Shown: in pieces, positions 5,159 to 12,037 of the stretch
Layout of the letters: every line of letters begins with the position of its first letter
How positions within the stretch are numbered: the stretch's first letter is position 1
Source of the DNA: CAZJFC01 sp964545245
GTDB taxonomy: Bacteria > Pseudomonadota > Alphaproteobacteria > Rickettsiales > 21-14-0-20-44-7
Length of the DNA stretch: 15,524 nt
NCBI GenBank assembly: GCA_964545245.1
Contig: CAZJFC010000041.1
Location: 1-15,524 of the forward strand
Reading direction: 5' to 3'
Notes under the pieces: generated by a model
Databases searched by the model: none
Told to the model about the DNA's origin: nothing
What the model saw: only the letters and a program-made list of their open reading frames with translations
Program-made: the position numbers and the translations under genes

Positions 5159-6916
5159 ATGGGGTTTCTTAAAAAGAACGTATTATCTAAAGAACTGAAA
5201 GAGGTACTGAAAACCCTTTCTTTCCTTGCTCGCGCGGAAAAATACTATGACCTTGAGCTGAACAAGAACGGCAAAATGACCAAGCCGCTGCTCCAGATCA
5301 TCGACGTTATCGAACCTCTCCGCCAGATTGTCGAAGCCACTGTGAAGCTTGAAAAGGGCAAAACCGATATCGACCCTAACGCGAAATATTCCTTCGCCCG
5401 CATTGATGAGATTACCGAGCTTTCAAAAGACATCCTGCGCCTTAACCCGCGCGTCCTCGTTTCCAGCGACAAAGCCATCCTGATTCGCGTCGGCGATTAC
5501 CTGCTTGAGGCCAAAATGCTTTTCGCCGGCGCACGCACCCAGTTTGAAGACCAGCCTCCGCAGCAAGCGCAACCGCAAAACACATATCAGCCGCAGAATT
5601 TCGGCCAGCGACAAGCACAGCCGCAACCTGCTTACCAGCCACAGCATAACCAGTTCGCCCCGCAAGCCCCGGCGCAACAATCACCTTTTGCCTATAACCC
5701 TGCTCCGCAGCAGCAGGTTGTCCAGCCTCCGCAACAGCCTGCCCAACCTCAGGCCCCGCAATATGCCCAGCCTGCCGCAAGCAATTATAATTCTCCTTTT
5801 GGCTCGCCTTTCGCGCAGAACCAGATTCCTCCATTCCCGGAACCGCAGCCTATCCAGCAACAGCCGCAGCAACCGGCTTATGAGCCAGCGCCTTCTTTCG
5901 CATCGCAGGATTACGGGCAGCCCGAACAGGAACCGCAGCCTATCCAGCCTAAAACGAAAGCAAAATCCCGTGCAGTTGTTTCCAATGAAATTGAAGATGT
6001 TGAGTTTGAGATTGAGGAACCAAAAGTTATCTCAATCACCAAATCCAAGAAAGAAAAATACGGCAGCAAAGCATCTGAAAAAGCCGCTAACGCAAAATAT
6101 TTCGCGACTTCCTATGCCGGTATGAACCTTCAGGAAGCCGCCGACATCATTGGCAGCCTTGCTTCCAGCAAACAGAACCTCAACCTTGTGCTGATCGAAC
6201 ACGCGAGCGAAGTCCGCCCGGTTGCGCTCGGTAAGGAAATAATTGACGATTTGCGCGCCCTTGCCCCGATTGCCGACGCGCTCGAAAGCGGCAATGAGGT
6301 TGAAAACCGGCGCTCCGTCGCAATCCTCAAGGATGCCGACAGGATGGCGACGATCTGCCGTGACATTGCCTCGCTTTCAATCGAAGGGTTCGACAAGCGC
6401 AAACAGAAACTCCTCGAAAGGTTTGTGCCGTATGACATCCTCCAGCTTGCCCAGCTTGCGCGGACAGCTTATCCCGATGTTTTCAACGCGACCGATGTTA
6501 CCGGGGAAGCGATCGCCTCATATCTTTATGACGTGGCTGACCTGCTGCAGGATAATTCCGACGAGCTTGACGATGAACTCTTTGCCCGCGCACTGGCGCA
6601 GGTTGTCGTGCAGGTCGCGCAATATGCCGAGATCAACCAGATTAAATCAAAATTCGACATCATCACCAAACGCAACAAGCTGATCGGCAAAGCAAAACCG
6701 CTGGAAAAACGCCACGAGCTTGCCATCCTCCGCGCGATGACCTTCATCCCGCAGATTGCCCGCCAGGTGCAGGAACTTGAAGGCTCGCAGAATATCTCAA
6801 TCGAGAACCGCGAACTTATCGAGAAAACGCTCGAACTCCTCCAGCTTGCCTACCTGCATGCGCGTGAGAATTATACCGCCGTTATTGGTGAGTTCCTCAA
6901 CCGCCACGCAGCATAG
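5159..6916 (+). CDS. Unrecognised 585-aa protein with Pro/Gln-rich linker, downstream of mipZ
   Basis: I do not recognise this protein. It has three parts. Residues 1-130 form a charged, helix-rich domain (KELKEVLKTLSFLARAEKYY... GDYLLEAKMLF). Residues about 131-264 are a low-complexity linker of Pro, Gln, Ala, Tyr and Asn with many QPQ/PQQ steps. A short basic then acidic segment (NEIEDVEFEIEEPK, about 274-288) follows, and from about 310 to the end comes a long all-helical region with aliphatic heptad-like stretches (LLERFVPYDILQLAQLARTAY, AQVVVQVAQYAEI, LELLQLAYLHA). There is no signal peptide, membrane segment or evident catalytic motif. The ATG at 5159 follows GGGAG (5147-5151) and lies 31 bases after mipZ. 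The globular-linker-globular layout with an acidic patch recalls scaffold proteins such as PopZ in general design only. A role with MipZ is inferred from position. Confidence 0.85.
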   Translation: MGFLKKNVLSKELKEVLKTLSFLARAEKYYDLELNKNGKMTKPLLQIIDVIEPLRQIVEATVKLEKGKTDIDPNAKYSFARIDEITELSKDILRLNPRVLVSSDKAILIRVGDYLLEAKMLFAGARTQFEDQPPQQAQPQNTYQPQNFGQRQAQPQPAYQPQHNQFAPQAPAQQSPFAYNPAPQQQVVQPPQQPAQPQAPQYAQPAASNYNSPFGSPFAQNQIPPFPEPQPIQQQPQQPAYEPAPSFASQDYGQPEQEPQPIQPKTKAKSRAVVSNEIEDVEFEIEEPKVISITKSKKEKYGSKASEKAANAKYFATSYAGMNLQEAADIIGSLASSKQNLNLVLIEHASEVRPVALGKEIIDDLRALAPIADALESGNEVENRRSVAILKDADRMATICRDIASLSIEGFDKRKQKLLERFVPYDILQLAQLARTAYPDVFNATDVTGEAIASYLYDVADLLQDNSDELDDELFARALAQVVVQVAQYAEINQIKSKFDIITKRNKLIGKAKPLEKRHELAILRAMTFIPQIARQVQELEGSQNISIENRELIEKTLELLQLAYLHARENYTAVIGEFLNRHAA

Positions 6917-6970
6917 AAGCGGTATCGGCACAAAATCCGGCATCAATTATAGGGCTGCCTCACGTTATAT

Positions 6971-6998
6971 TTGACATAACCGACAGTTCCTTTATATC
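6971..6998 (+). promoter_or_regulatory. Candidate sigma70-type promoter for the cytochrome c gene
   Basis: A consensus TTGACA (6971-6976) and TATATC (6993-6998) are separated by 16 bases. Transcription would start near 7005, and GGAAGAGAG (7005-7013) lies upstream of the ATG at 7023 as a plausible ribosome binding site. Confidence 0.55.
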
Positions 6999-7022
6999 AG
7001 GCCGGGAAGAGAGAATTTTACT

Positions 7023-7595
7023 ATGGCAAACCACAATCTTGAATTTAATAAAATCGCAGCCGGATTCCTCCTTGCAGGCTGTATCGCAATGGGCGCAGGA
7101 ATCATCGCGGATTTCCTCTATCAACCAAAAGAAGCCGAAACACGCGGCTACAGCATTGACGTCCCTGAAGATACCGGCGGTGGCACGGCAGAAGCCGCTC
7201 CTGAAGTTGATATCGGAACATTGCTTGCCAGCGCGGATGCTGCGCGCGGTGAATCCGCCGCAATGAAAAAATGCGTTGCGTGCCATACGTTCGAGCAAGG
7301 CGGAGCCAACAAGGTCGGCCCTAACCTCCACAACACCGTGGGCAACAAATTCGGCCATGTCGCAGGTTTTGCCTACTCCGATGCAGTCAAAAACCACGGC
7401 GGCAACTGGGGTTATGAAGAACTGAACCAATGGCTCAAAGCTCCGGCAGCATTCCTGAAAGGCAACAAAATGGCCTATGCCGGCCTTAAAAATGACCAGG
7501 AACGCGCTGACGTTATCCTTTACCTCAAATCCATCAGCTCCGGCGCACCTGTCCTCCCTGCACCAAAACCGGTTGAAGAAACACCGAAAGAATAA
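7023..7595 (+). CDS. Membrane-anchored class I cytochrome c
   Basis: This 190-residue c-type cytochrome has an uncleaved N-terminal membrane anchor (about residues 11-29, IAAGFLLAGCIAMGAGIIA), a low-complexity acidic/Gly linker (about 40-65), and a class I haem domain. Haem attaches at C84-V-A-C87-H88, and the sixth ligand is M150 in GNKMAYAGL. GANKVGPNLHNTVGNKFG and AYSDAVKNHGG are typical of the mitochondrial-type/CycM (c552) family, which shuttles electrons from the bc1 complex to terminal oxidases at the periplasmic face. A Pro-rich tail (APVLPAPKPVEETPKE) ends the protein. It appears monocistronic: a consensus-like promoter precedes it and a dispersed palindrome follows. Haem attachment would need the Ccm system, not seen here. 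The family is secure; the exact redox partner is not. Confidence 0.93.
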   Translation: MANHNLEFNKIAAGFLLAGCIAMGAGIIADFLYQPKEAETRGYSIDVPEDTGGGTAEAAPEVDIGTLLASADAARGESAAMKKCVACHTFEQGGANKVGPNLHNTVGNKFGHVAGFAYSDAVKNHGGNWGYEELNQWLKAPAAFLKGNKMAYAGLKNDQERADVILYLKSISSGAPVLPAPKPVEETPKE

Positions 7596-7605
7596 GTTTT
7601 TAGAC

Positions 7606-7641
7606 CGTCATTGCGAGCGGATGCGAAGCAATCCAGACTGG
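7606..7641. repeat. Dispersed palindrome of the GTCATTGCGAGC...GAAGCAATCC type
   Basis: ATTGC (7610-7614) pairs with GCAAT (7628-7632), and CCAG-A-CTGG (7633-7641) follows. The motif resembles short palindromic repeats scattered between genes in many bacterial genomes. It sits between the convergent cytochrome and trhO genes and could help end transcription, but has no clear T-run. Confidence 0.6.
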
Positions 7642-7658
7642 ATTCACCCCGTAACATA

Positions 7659-8501
7659 CTAAGGGCAGAAGGAACATTTCTGGTTGAGGATGAAATCTTC
7701 TTTGATTCTATCCTTCGTCCAGATGGAATGCCCGCAATTCGGGCAGATTGCGGCTTCACCGCTTGGTTTCAGGCCATGCCCGACTGAAACGCGCTCGTCG
7801 AATACATAGCAATTGCCCTTCCATTTGCTTTCGCTTTCGGGAATTTCTTCGAGATATTTCAATATCCCGCCTTTGAGGTGGTAGACTTCCTCCACACCCA
7901 GTTTTTTCATATACGAAGAATATTTCTCGCACCTTATCCCGCCGGTGCAGAACATCGCCACCGCCTTATGTTTTTTGGGGTCGATGTTTTCTTCCGTCCA
8001 TTTTGGCAGTTCCTTAAAACGCTTGGTGTCCGGGTCGGTTGCGCCTTCAAAAGTGCCCAGCATCACCTCATATTCATTGCGCGTATCAATCACCGGGATG
8101 CCCATTTCTAGTATCTTATTCCAGTCTTCCGGCTCAACATAGGTTCCCACAATTTCGCTTGGGTCGGCGGGAACGCCCAGTCCGATAAGCTCTTTTTTAA
8201 GCTTCACCTTGGTTTTGCCGAACGGGTGCTCGCTGTAGAACGCCTCCTTATGCTCCAAACCCTCAAAACCGGGAATCGCGCGGATGTATGCAAGGGTTTC
8301 ATCAACCCCTTCGCGCAAGCCGGAAATTGTCCCGTTCACGCCCTCAAGTGAAACCAGCACGGTTCCTTTCACATCACGGTCTATCATGAATTGTTTCAGC
8401 TTCTTCTGCACCTTGTCGCATTTCGGGAATTTCGCGAATTTGTAGAACGCCGCAACAACAAACGGATGAGCTTCATCAGATATTTGCACCATGCTGTTCA
8501 T
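7659..8501 (-). CDS. trhO: tRNA uridine(34) hydroxylase TrhO (rhodanese-related)
   Basis: This 280-residue member of the YceA/TrhO family carries out prephenate-independent, oxygen-dependent hydroxylation of U34 in tRNAs, leading to ho5U/cmo5U-type wobble bases. The N-terminal part (AAFYKFAKFPKCDKVQKKLKQ, then GTVLVSLEGVNGTISG) is family-typical. A rhodanese domain follows with VIDTRNEYEVMLGTFEGA and the loop FCTGGIRCEKYSS (C185 and C191). The C-terminus ends in a CPNCGHS...KCSFCP zinc-binding pattern, present in many but not all members. The frame stays open back to 8603 inside gltX, but homologous sequence begins near ISDEAHPFVV, so ATG 8501 (or 8492) is preferred. It starts 16 bases after the gltX stop, so it is probably the last gene of nadE-gltX-trhO. 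Confidence 0.93.
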   Translation of the reverse strand: MNSMVQISDEAHPFVVAAFYKFAKFPKCDKVQKKLKQFMIDRDVKGTVLVSLEGVNGTISGLREGVDETLAYIRAIPGFEGLEHKEAFYSEHPFGKTKVKLKKELIGLGVPADPSEIVGTYVEPEDWNKILEMGIPVIDTRNEYEVMLGTFEGATDPDTKRFKELPKWTEENIDPKKHKAVAMFCTGGIRCEKYSSYMKKLGVEEVYHLKGGILKYLEEIPESESKWKGNCYVFDERVSVGHGLKPSGEAAICPNCGHSIWTKDRIKEDFILNQKCSFCP

Positions 8502-8517
8502 AATGACTATTCTATAA

Positions 8518-9831
8518 TTAAGCCGCTTTGCCTTCCAGCCTTGCGATGATTTTATCGCGCCCGATGAGCGGCAGGATGCTTTTAAGCTCCGGCCCATGTT
8601 CACGCGCGGTAAGAGCCAATCTTAACGGCATGAACAAATCTTTCCCCTTGCGGCCTGTCGCGGTTTTGATCGCGTTCGTCCACTCGGAGAAGCTGTTTTC
8701 ATTCAGGCTTGGCGGCAGGAAATTAATTGACGATTTCACAAATTCCGCATCGGTAATGACCGGCGAAAGGCTCTTCTTGCAGATCTCCTCCCACTCGCCC
8801 ACTTCTTCCACGCGGGAAAGGTTGGCGCGCACCGCATACCAGAAATCCCTGTCCACATTCACGCGGTTTTTCACCTCGTCATATTCCATATGCGAAACCA
8901 CTTTCGCGGTGAGGCGTTTCAGTTCTTCCGGATCATAAATCGCGGTTGCGCGGCCAAATTTCGCGAACTCAAATTCGTTTGCCAATTCTTCGATGGTTTT
9001 AACGTCAATCGCGTCAGATGTCCCCATTTTCGCAAGCAGGCTCAAAATTGCCTTCGGCTCAACTCCTTCCTCGCGCAGGCTGCGGATGTCAAACCCGCCC
9101 TTGCGTTTTGAAAGCTCGCCGTCTTTCGATTTGAGCAACGCCATATGCGCGAAATTCGCCAGCTTATAGCCCAGCGCTTCGGCGATTTGAATCTGTATAG
9201 CAGTATTCGTCACATGGTCTTCACCGCGCACAATATGCGTAACTTCATAGTCACCGTCATCCACCACTGAGCAAAGCATATAGATAAGCGAGCCGTCTTC
9301 GCGGAACAGGATAGGGTCGCTGAGATGCGCCCCGTTGAACTTCTGCGGGCCACGGATCAAATCATCCCATGTGATATCAGTCGGCTCAAGCCTGAAACGG
9401 TAATGCGGGCGGCGGCCTTCTTCCTCCAGCTTTTTCTTTTCTTCTTCGGTGAGTTTCAGCGCCGCACGGTCATAAATCGGCGGAGCACCGCGCTTCATCT
9501 GGAATTTGCGTTTGGTTTCAAGTTCCTCGCCGGTTTCGTAGCAAGGGTAAAGCCTGCCATCGGCAATGAGTTTTTGCTTCACCTCATCATAACGCGCGAA
9601 GCGTTCGGATTGCTTGAAGGTTTTCACCCATTCAATGCCGAGCCATTTTAAATCTTCGTGGATAGAATCAATATATTCCGGCTTTGAGCGCTCAAGGTCG
9701 GTGTCGTCGATGCGCAGCATGAATTCGCCGCCGGTTTTGCGTGCGTAAAGATAGTTCACCAGCGCGGTGCGGACGTTACCTGCGTGCAAATATCCGGTTG
9801 GCGATGGCGCGAATCTGAGTCTGGTTGTCAT
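8518..9831 (-). CDS. gltX: Glutamate-tRNA ligase
   Basis: This 437-residue class I aminoacyl-tRNA synthetase charges tRNA with glutamate. The N-terminus RLRFAPSPTGYLHAGNVRTAL contains the HIGH-type signature as HAGN (16-19), followed by FMLRIDDTDLERS. The KMSKS-type loop reads LSKRKGG (240-246), both typical of bacterial GltX. The anticodon-binding helical domain follows to the C-terminus. Alphaproteobacteria often have two GltX copies, one of which serves tRNA(Gln) by misacylation followed by GatCAB amidation; the sequence alone does not tell me which this is. It lies 61 bases after the nadE stop and 16 before the trhO start, consistent with one operon. No frameshift or missing motif was seen. 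Confidence 0.95.
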   Translation of the reverse strand: MTTRLRFAPSPTGYLHAGNVRTALVNYLYARKTGGEFMLRIDDTDLERSKPEYIDSIHEDLKWLGIEWVKTFKQSERFARYDEVKQKLIADGRLYPCYETGEELETKRKFQMKRGAPPIYDRAALKLTEEEKKKLEEEGRRPHYRFRLEPTDITWDDLIRGPQKFNGAHLSDPILFREDGSLIYMLCSVVDDGDYEVTHIVRGEDHVTNTAIQIQIAEALGYKLANFAHMALLKSKDGELSKRKGGFDIRSLREEGVEPKAILSLLAKMGTSDAIDVKTIEELANEFEFAKFGRATAIYDPEELKRLTAKVVSHMEYDEVKNRVNVDRDFWYAVRANLSRVEEVGEWEEICKKSLSPVITDAEFVKSSINFLPPSLNENSFSEWTNAIKTATGRKGKDLFMPLRLALTAREHGPELKSILPLIGRDKIIARLEGKAA

Positions 9832-9892
9832 GGCTGGAAATTAGAGGATGTGGCGATTAAAGCAATAGTTTAGTTGATGGAATTATTCCCCA

Positions 9893-11458
9893 TCAACCCT
9901 TATTCGTCAGCGGCATCCGCCAGTCGCGCCCAAAGGCGACCGCTGAAAGCTTCACTCCCGGCGCGGCCTGTCGGCGCTTATACTCGGCGGATTTCAGTAG
10001 TTCCATTACCCTTTCCACGGTTTCTTCCTCAAAACCATGTTCGGCGCATTCCTCTGCCGTGTAGCCATTATCCACCACCGCGCGCAAAATCGTGTCCAGC
10101 GTTTCATATGGCGGCAGCGAATCCTGGTCGGTCTGGCCGTGGCGCAATTCCGCGCTTGGCGCTTTGGTAAAAACCCGCTCCGGTATCACTTCAGATTTCT
10201 TGTTCCGCCACCGCGCCACCTCATAAACATCGGTTTTGTATAAATCCTTGATTGGGTTGAACGCCCCGCAGGAATCACCATAAAGCGTGCTGTAACCCAC
10301 CGCGATTTCCGATTTATTTCCCGTTGTCAGCAGCAACTCCCCGAATTTATTTGAAAGCGCCATCAGCGCCACCCCACGGATGCGCGATTGCAGGTTTTCT
10401 TCGGTAATATCTTTTTTCCTGCCTTTGAATGCCGGTTTCAGCATCCCCCCAAACGCCTCATAAGCCGCTTCGATCGGGATGTTTTGCAGTTTTACCCTAA
10501 GGTTTTTTGCAAGCTTTTTTGCGTCTGCGATACTCTCTTTCGACGTAAATTCCGAAGGCAGCATCACCGCCCGGACATTTTCCGCCCCCAGCGCATCCGC
10601 CGCGATTGTCGCCACCAGCGCCGAATCTATCCCGCCGGAAAGCCCCAGCACAACCTTGCCGAACCCGTTCTTATGCACATAATCCTTAAGGCCGAGAACC
10701 ATTGCCCAATAACGTGTTTCATTCACCGGCAGCGGCCTGATGCGTTTTTTCGGGATGCCCGCAAACTCCTCAAATTCCGGCGCAGATAACAATATATTAC
10801 CCTTTACATCGGTAATGAACGAACCTCCATCAAATACCAGTTCATCCTGCCCGCCGACAGCGTTCACATAAACAACCGGCAACCCGGTTTCCTTCGCACG
10901 GTCATGCGCCAGCTCATAACGGCGGCTGAGCTTGGCCGCCTCATATGGCGAGGCGTTTATTACAACAAGCAGTTTCGCGCCCATGCTTTTTAGTGAAGCG
11001 GCCTTGTCAGATGTCCAGAAATCCTCGCAGACCATCACCCCGGTTTTCACGCCATTAATTTTGACCGTATTGACAAGATATGACTGCGAAAAATAGCGGT
11101 ATTCGTCAAACACGCCATAATTCGGCAAATTGGTTTTGAGCGAGGCGATTTCATATTTTTTATCATAAATAAGATAAGCCGCGTTATAGAGCCGCTCGGA
11201 TTCCGGCCTTGTCGCGCCCAGAACCATCGGCACTTTGCCCGACTGCTCAATGATAACCCTAAGCGCGTTCTGCTCTTTCTGGATAAAATCATTCCTCAGC
11301 AACAAATCCTCCGGTGGATATCCGGTGATGCACAGTTCCGGGAAAACCACCAGCTCCGCGCCTTTTTTCACGCAGGAGCGGTAAACGGCAATGATCTTGC
11401 GGGTATTGCCGACAATATCCCCCACCACCGAATCAATCTGTCCGAAAGCGATTTTCAT
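9893..11458 (-). CDS. nadE: Glutamine-dependent NAD+ synthetase
   Basis: This 521-residue two-domain enzyme makes NAD+ from deamido-NAD+, ATP and glutamine. The N-terminal nitrilase-type glutaminase domain has the catalytic triad E41 (FPELCITGYPPEDL), K108 (SLKTNLPNYGVFDE) and C144 (MVCEDFW). The C-terminal synthetase domain has the ATP pyrophosphatase loop SGGIDS (274-279), TTGNKSE, GDSCGAFNPIKDLYKT, and the C-terminal SAEYKRRQAAPGVKLS that closes over the substrate. The length matches the bacterial glutamine-dependent form. It begins the leftward nadE-gltX-trhO set; the upstream 110-base AT-rich gap separates it from a divergent orphan gene and must hold its promoter. GAGG lies just before the ATG, closer than usual. 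Confidence 0.96.
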   Translation of the reverse strand: MKIAFGQIDSVVGDIVGNTRKIIAVYRSCVKKGAELVVFPELCITGYPPEDLLLRNDFIQKEQNALRVIIEQSGKVPMVLGATRPESERLYNAAYLIYDKKYEIASLKTNLPNYGVFDEYRYFSQSYLVNTVKINGVKTGVMVCEDFWTSDKAASLKSMGAKLLVVINASPYEAAKLSRRYELAHDRAKETGLPVVYVNAVGGQDELVFDGGSFITDVKGNILLSAPEFEEFAGIPKKRIRPLPVNETRYWAMVLGLKDYVHKNGFGKVVLGLSGGIDSALVATIAADALGAENVRAVMLPSEFTSKESIADAKKLAKNLRVKLQNIPIEAAYEAFGGMLKPAFKGRKKDITEENLQSRIRGVALMALSNKFGELLLTTGNKSEIAVGYSTLYGDSCGAFNPIKDLYKTDVYEVARWRNKKSEVIPERVFTKAPSAELRHGQTDQDSLPPYETLDTILRAVVDNGYTAEECAEHGFEEETVERVMELLKSAEYKRRQAAPGVKLSAVAFGRDWRMPLTNKG

Positions 11459-11509
11459 GCCTCTATATATCCTGTTTTTCCGCTATTTTTCCACTGCATA
11501 ATTAATTGG

Positions 11510-11539
11510 TTGCTTTTGGCTTATAACATCCTCTATAAG
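11510..11539 (+). promoter_or_regulatory. Candidate promoter of the 11569 orphan gene
   Basis: TTGCTT (11510-11515) and TATAAG (11534-11539) are spaced by 18 bases in an AT-rich gap, about 30 bases before the ATG at 11569. The match is moderate, and random similarity is possible in AT-rich DNA. Confidence 0.35.
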
Positions 11540-11568
11540 AGAAATATTAAATAAACTTAATTATAACA

Positions 11569-12009
11569 ATGAGCGATCTTAAAGAGCAGTTCTGGGATAT
11601 ATGGGAAGCTACAAAAATTCTGCGGCATAAAACTCCTGTCGAGGAGCTTCCTGCGGCAATAAATGAATTATTCACCAAAATCCATGATTTACTCACTACA
11701 GAAAACGGCAAAGACGCTTTCTCTAAATACAAGGGATTATTATCTCAACTCACCAGTGTTGGCGTAGCCGGAGACACGCCAGAATCCGCTAGGGATCGCC
11801 AGTCACTTGAACTGCTAAACAAAATTAGAAGCAAGGTTATCGATATCATAAGCGAATCATCGGACGACCTGTCAAAAGGACAAAAGGAAATATTTAACGC
11901 TATTTGTAGAACAAGGCAGCGCCCGGCTTATAGGCTAAAAGCACTGAGTCTCGCGCGGAGAGAGGAAAACCTGTTCTTCAGGGATGATTCGCAACCCCAC
12001 AGTAGATAA
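11569..12009 (+). CDS. Hypothetical protein (146 aa), AT-rich orphan
   Basis: This 146-residue ORF begins MSDLKEQFWDIWEATKIL. It is mostly charged and predicted helical up to about residue 115 (INELFTKIHDLLTTENGKDAFSKY, NKIRSKVIDIISESSDDLSKG), with no signal peptide or membrane segment. The last 30 residues turn strongly basic (TRQRPAYRLKALSLARREEN), and the DNA there is more G/C-rich with small hairpins, so the 3' end may be altered or repeat-derived. I do not recognise a family. It is divergent from nadE and convergent with secA, whose stop lies 28 bases away. Composition differs from the housekeeping genes on both sides, which may indicate acquisition. Confidence 0.5.
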   Translation: MSDLKEQFWDIWEATKILRHKTPVEELPAAINELFTKIHDLLTTENGKDAFSKYKGLLSQLTSVGVAGDTPESARDRQSLELLNKIRSKVIDIISESSDDLSKGQKEIFNAICRTRQRPAYRLKALSLARREENLFFRDDSQPHSR

Positions 12010-12037
12010 TTGCGCATAGTCACCAATTATAATGATT

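Noticed and set aside
5442..6125. Long alternative frames over the 5159-6916 gene
   Set aside because: They lie over the Pro/Gln-rich region, where C/A-rich codons remove stops in other frames, and their products are low-complexity Ser/Arg/Leu-rich.
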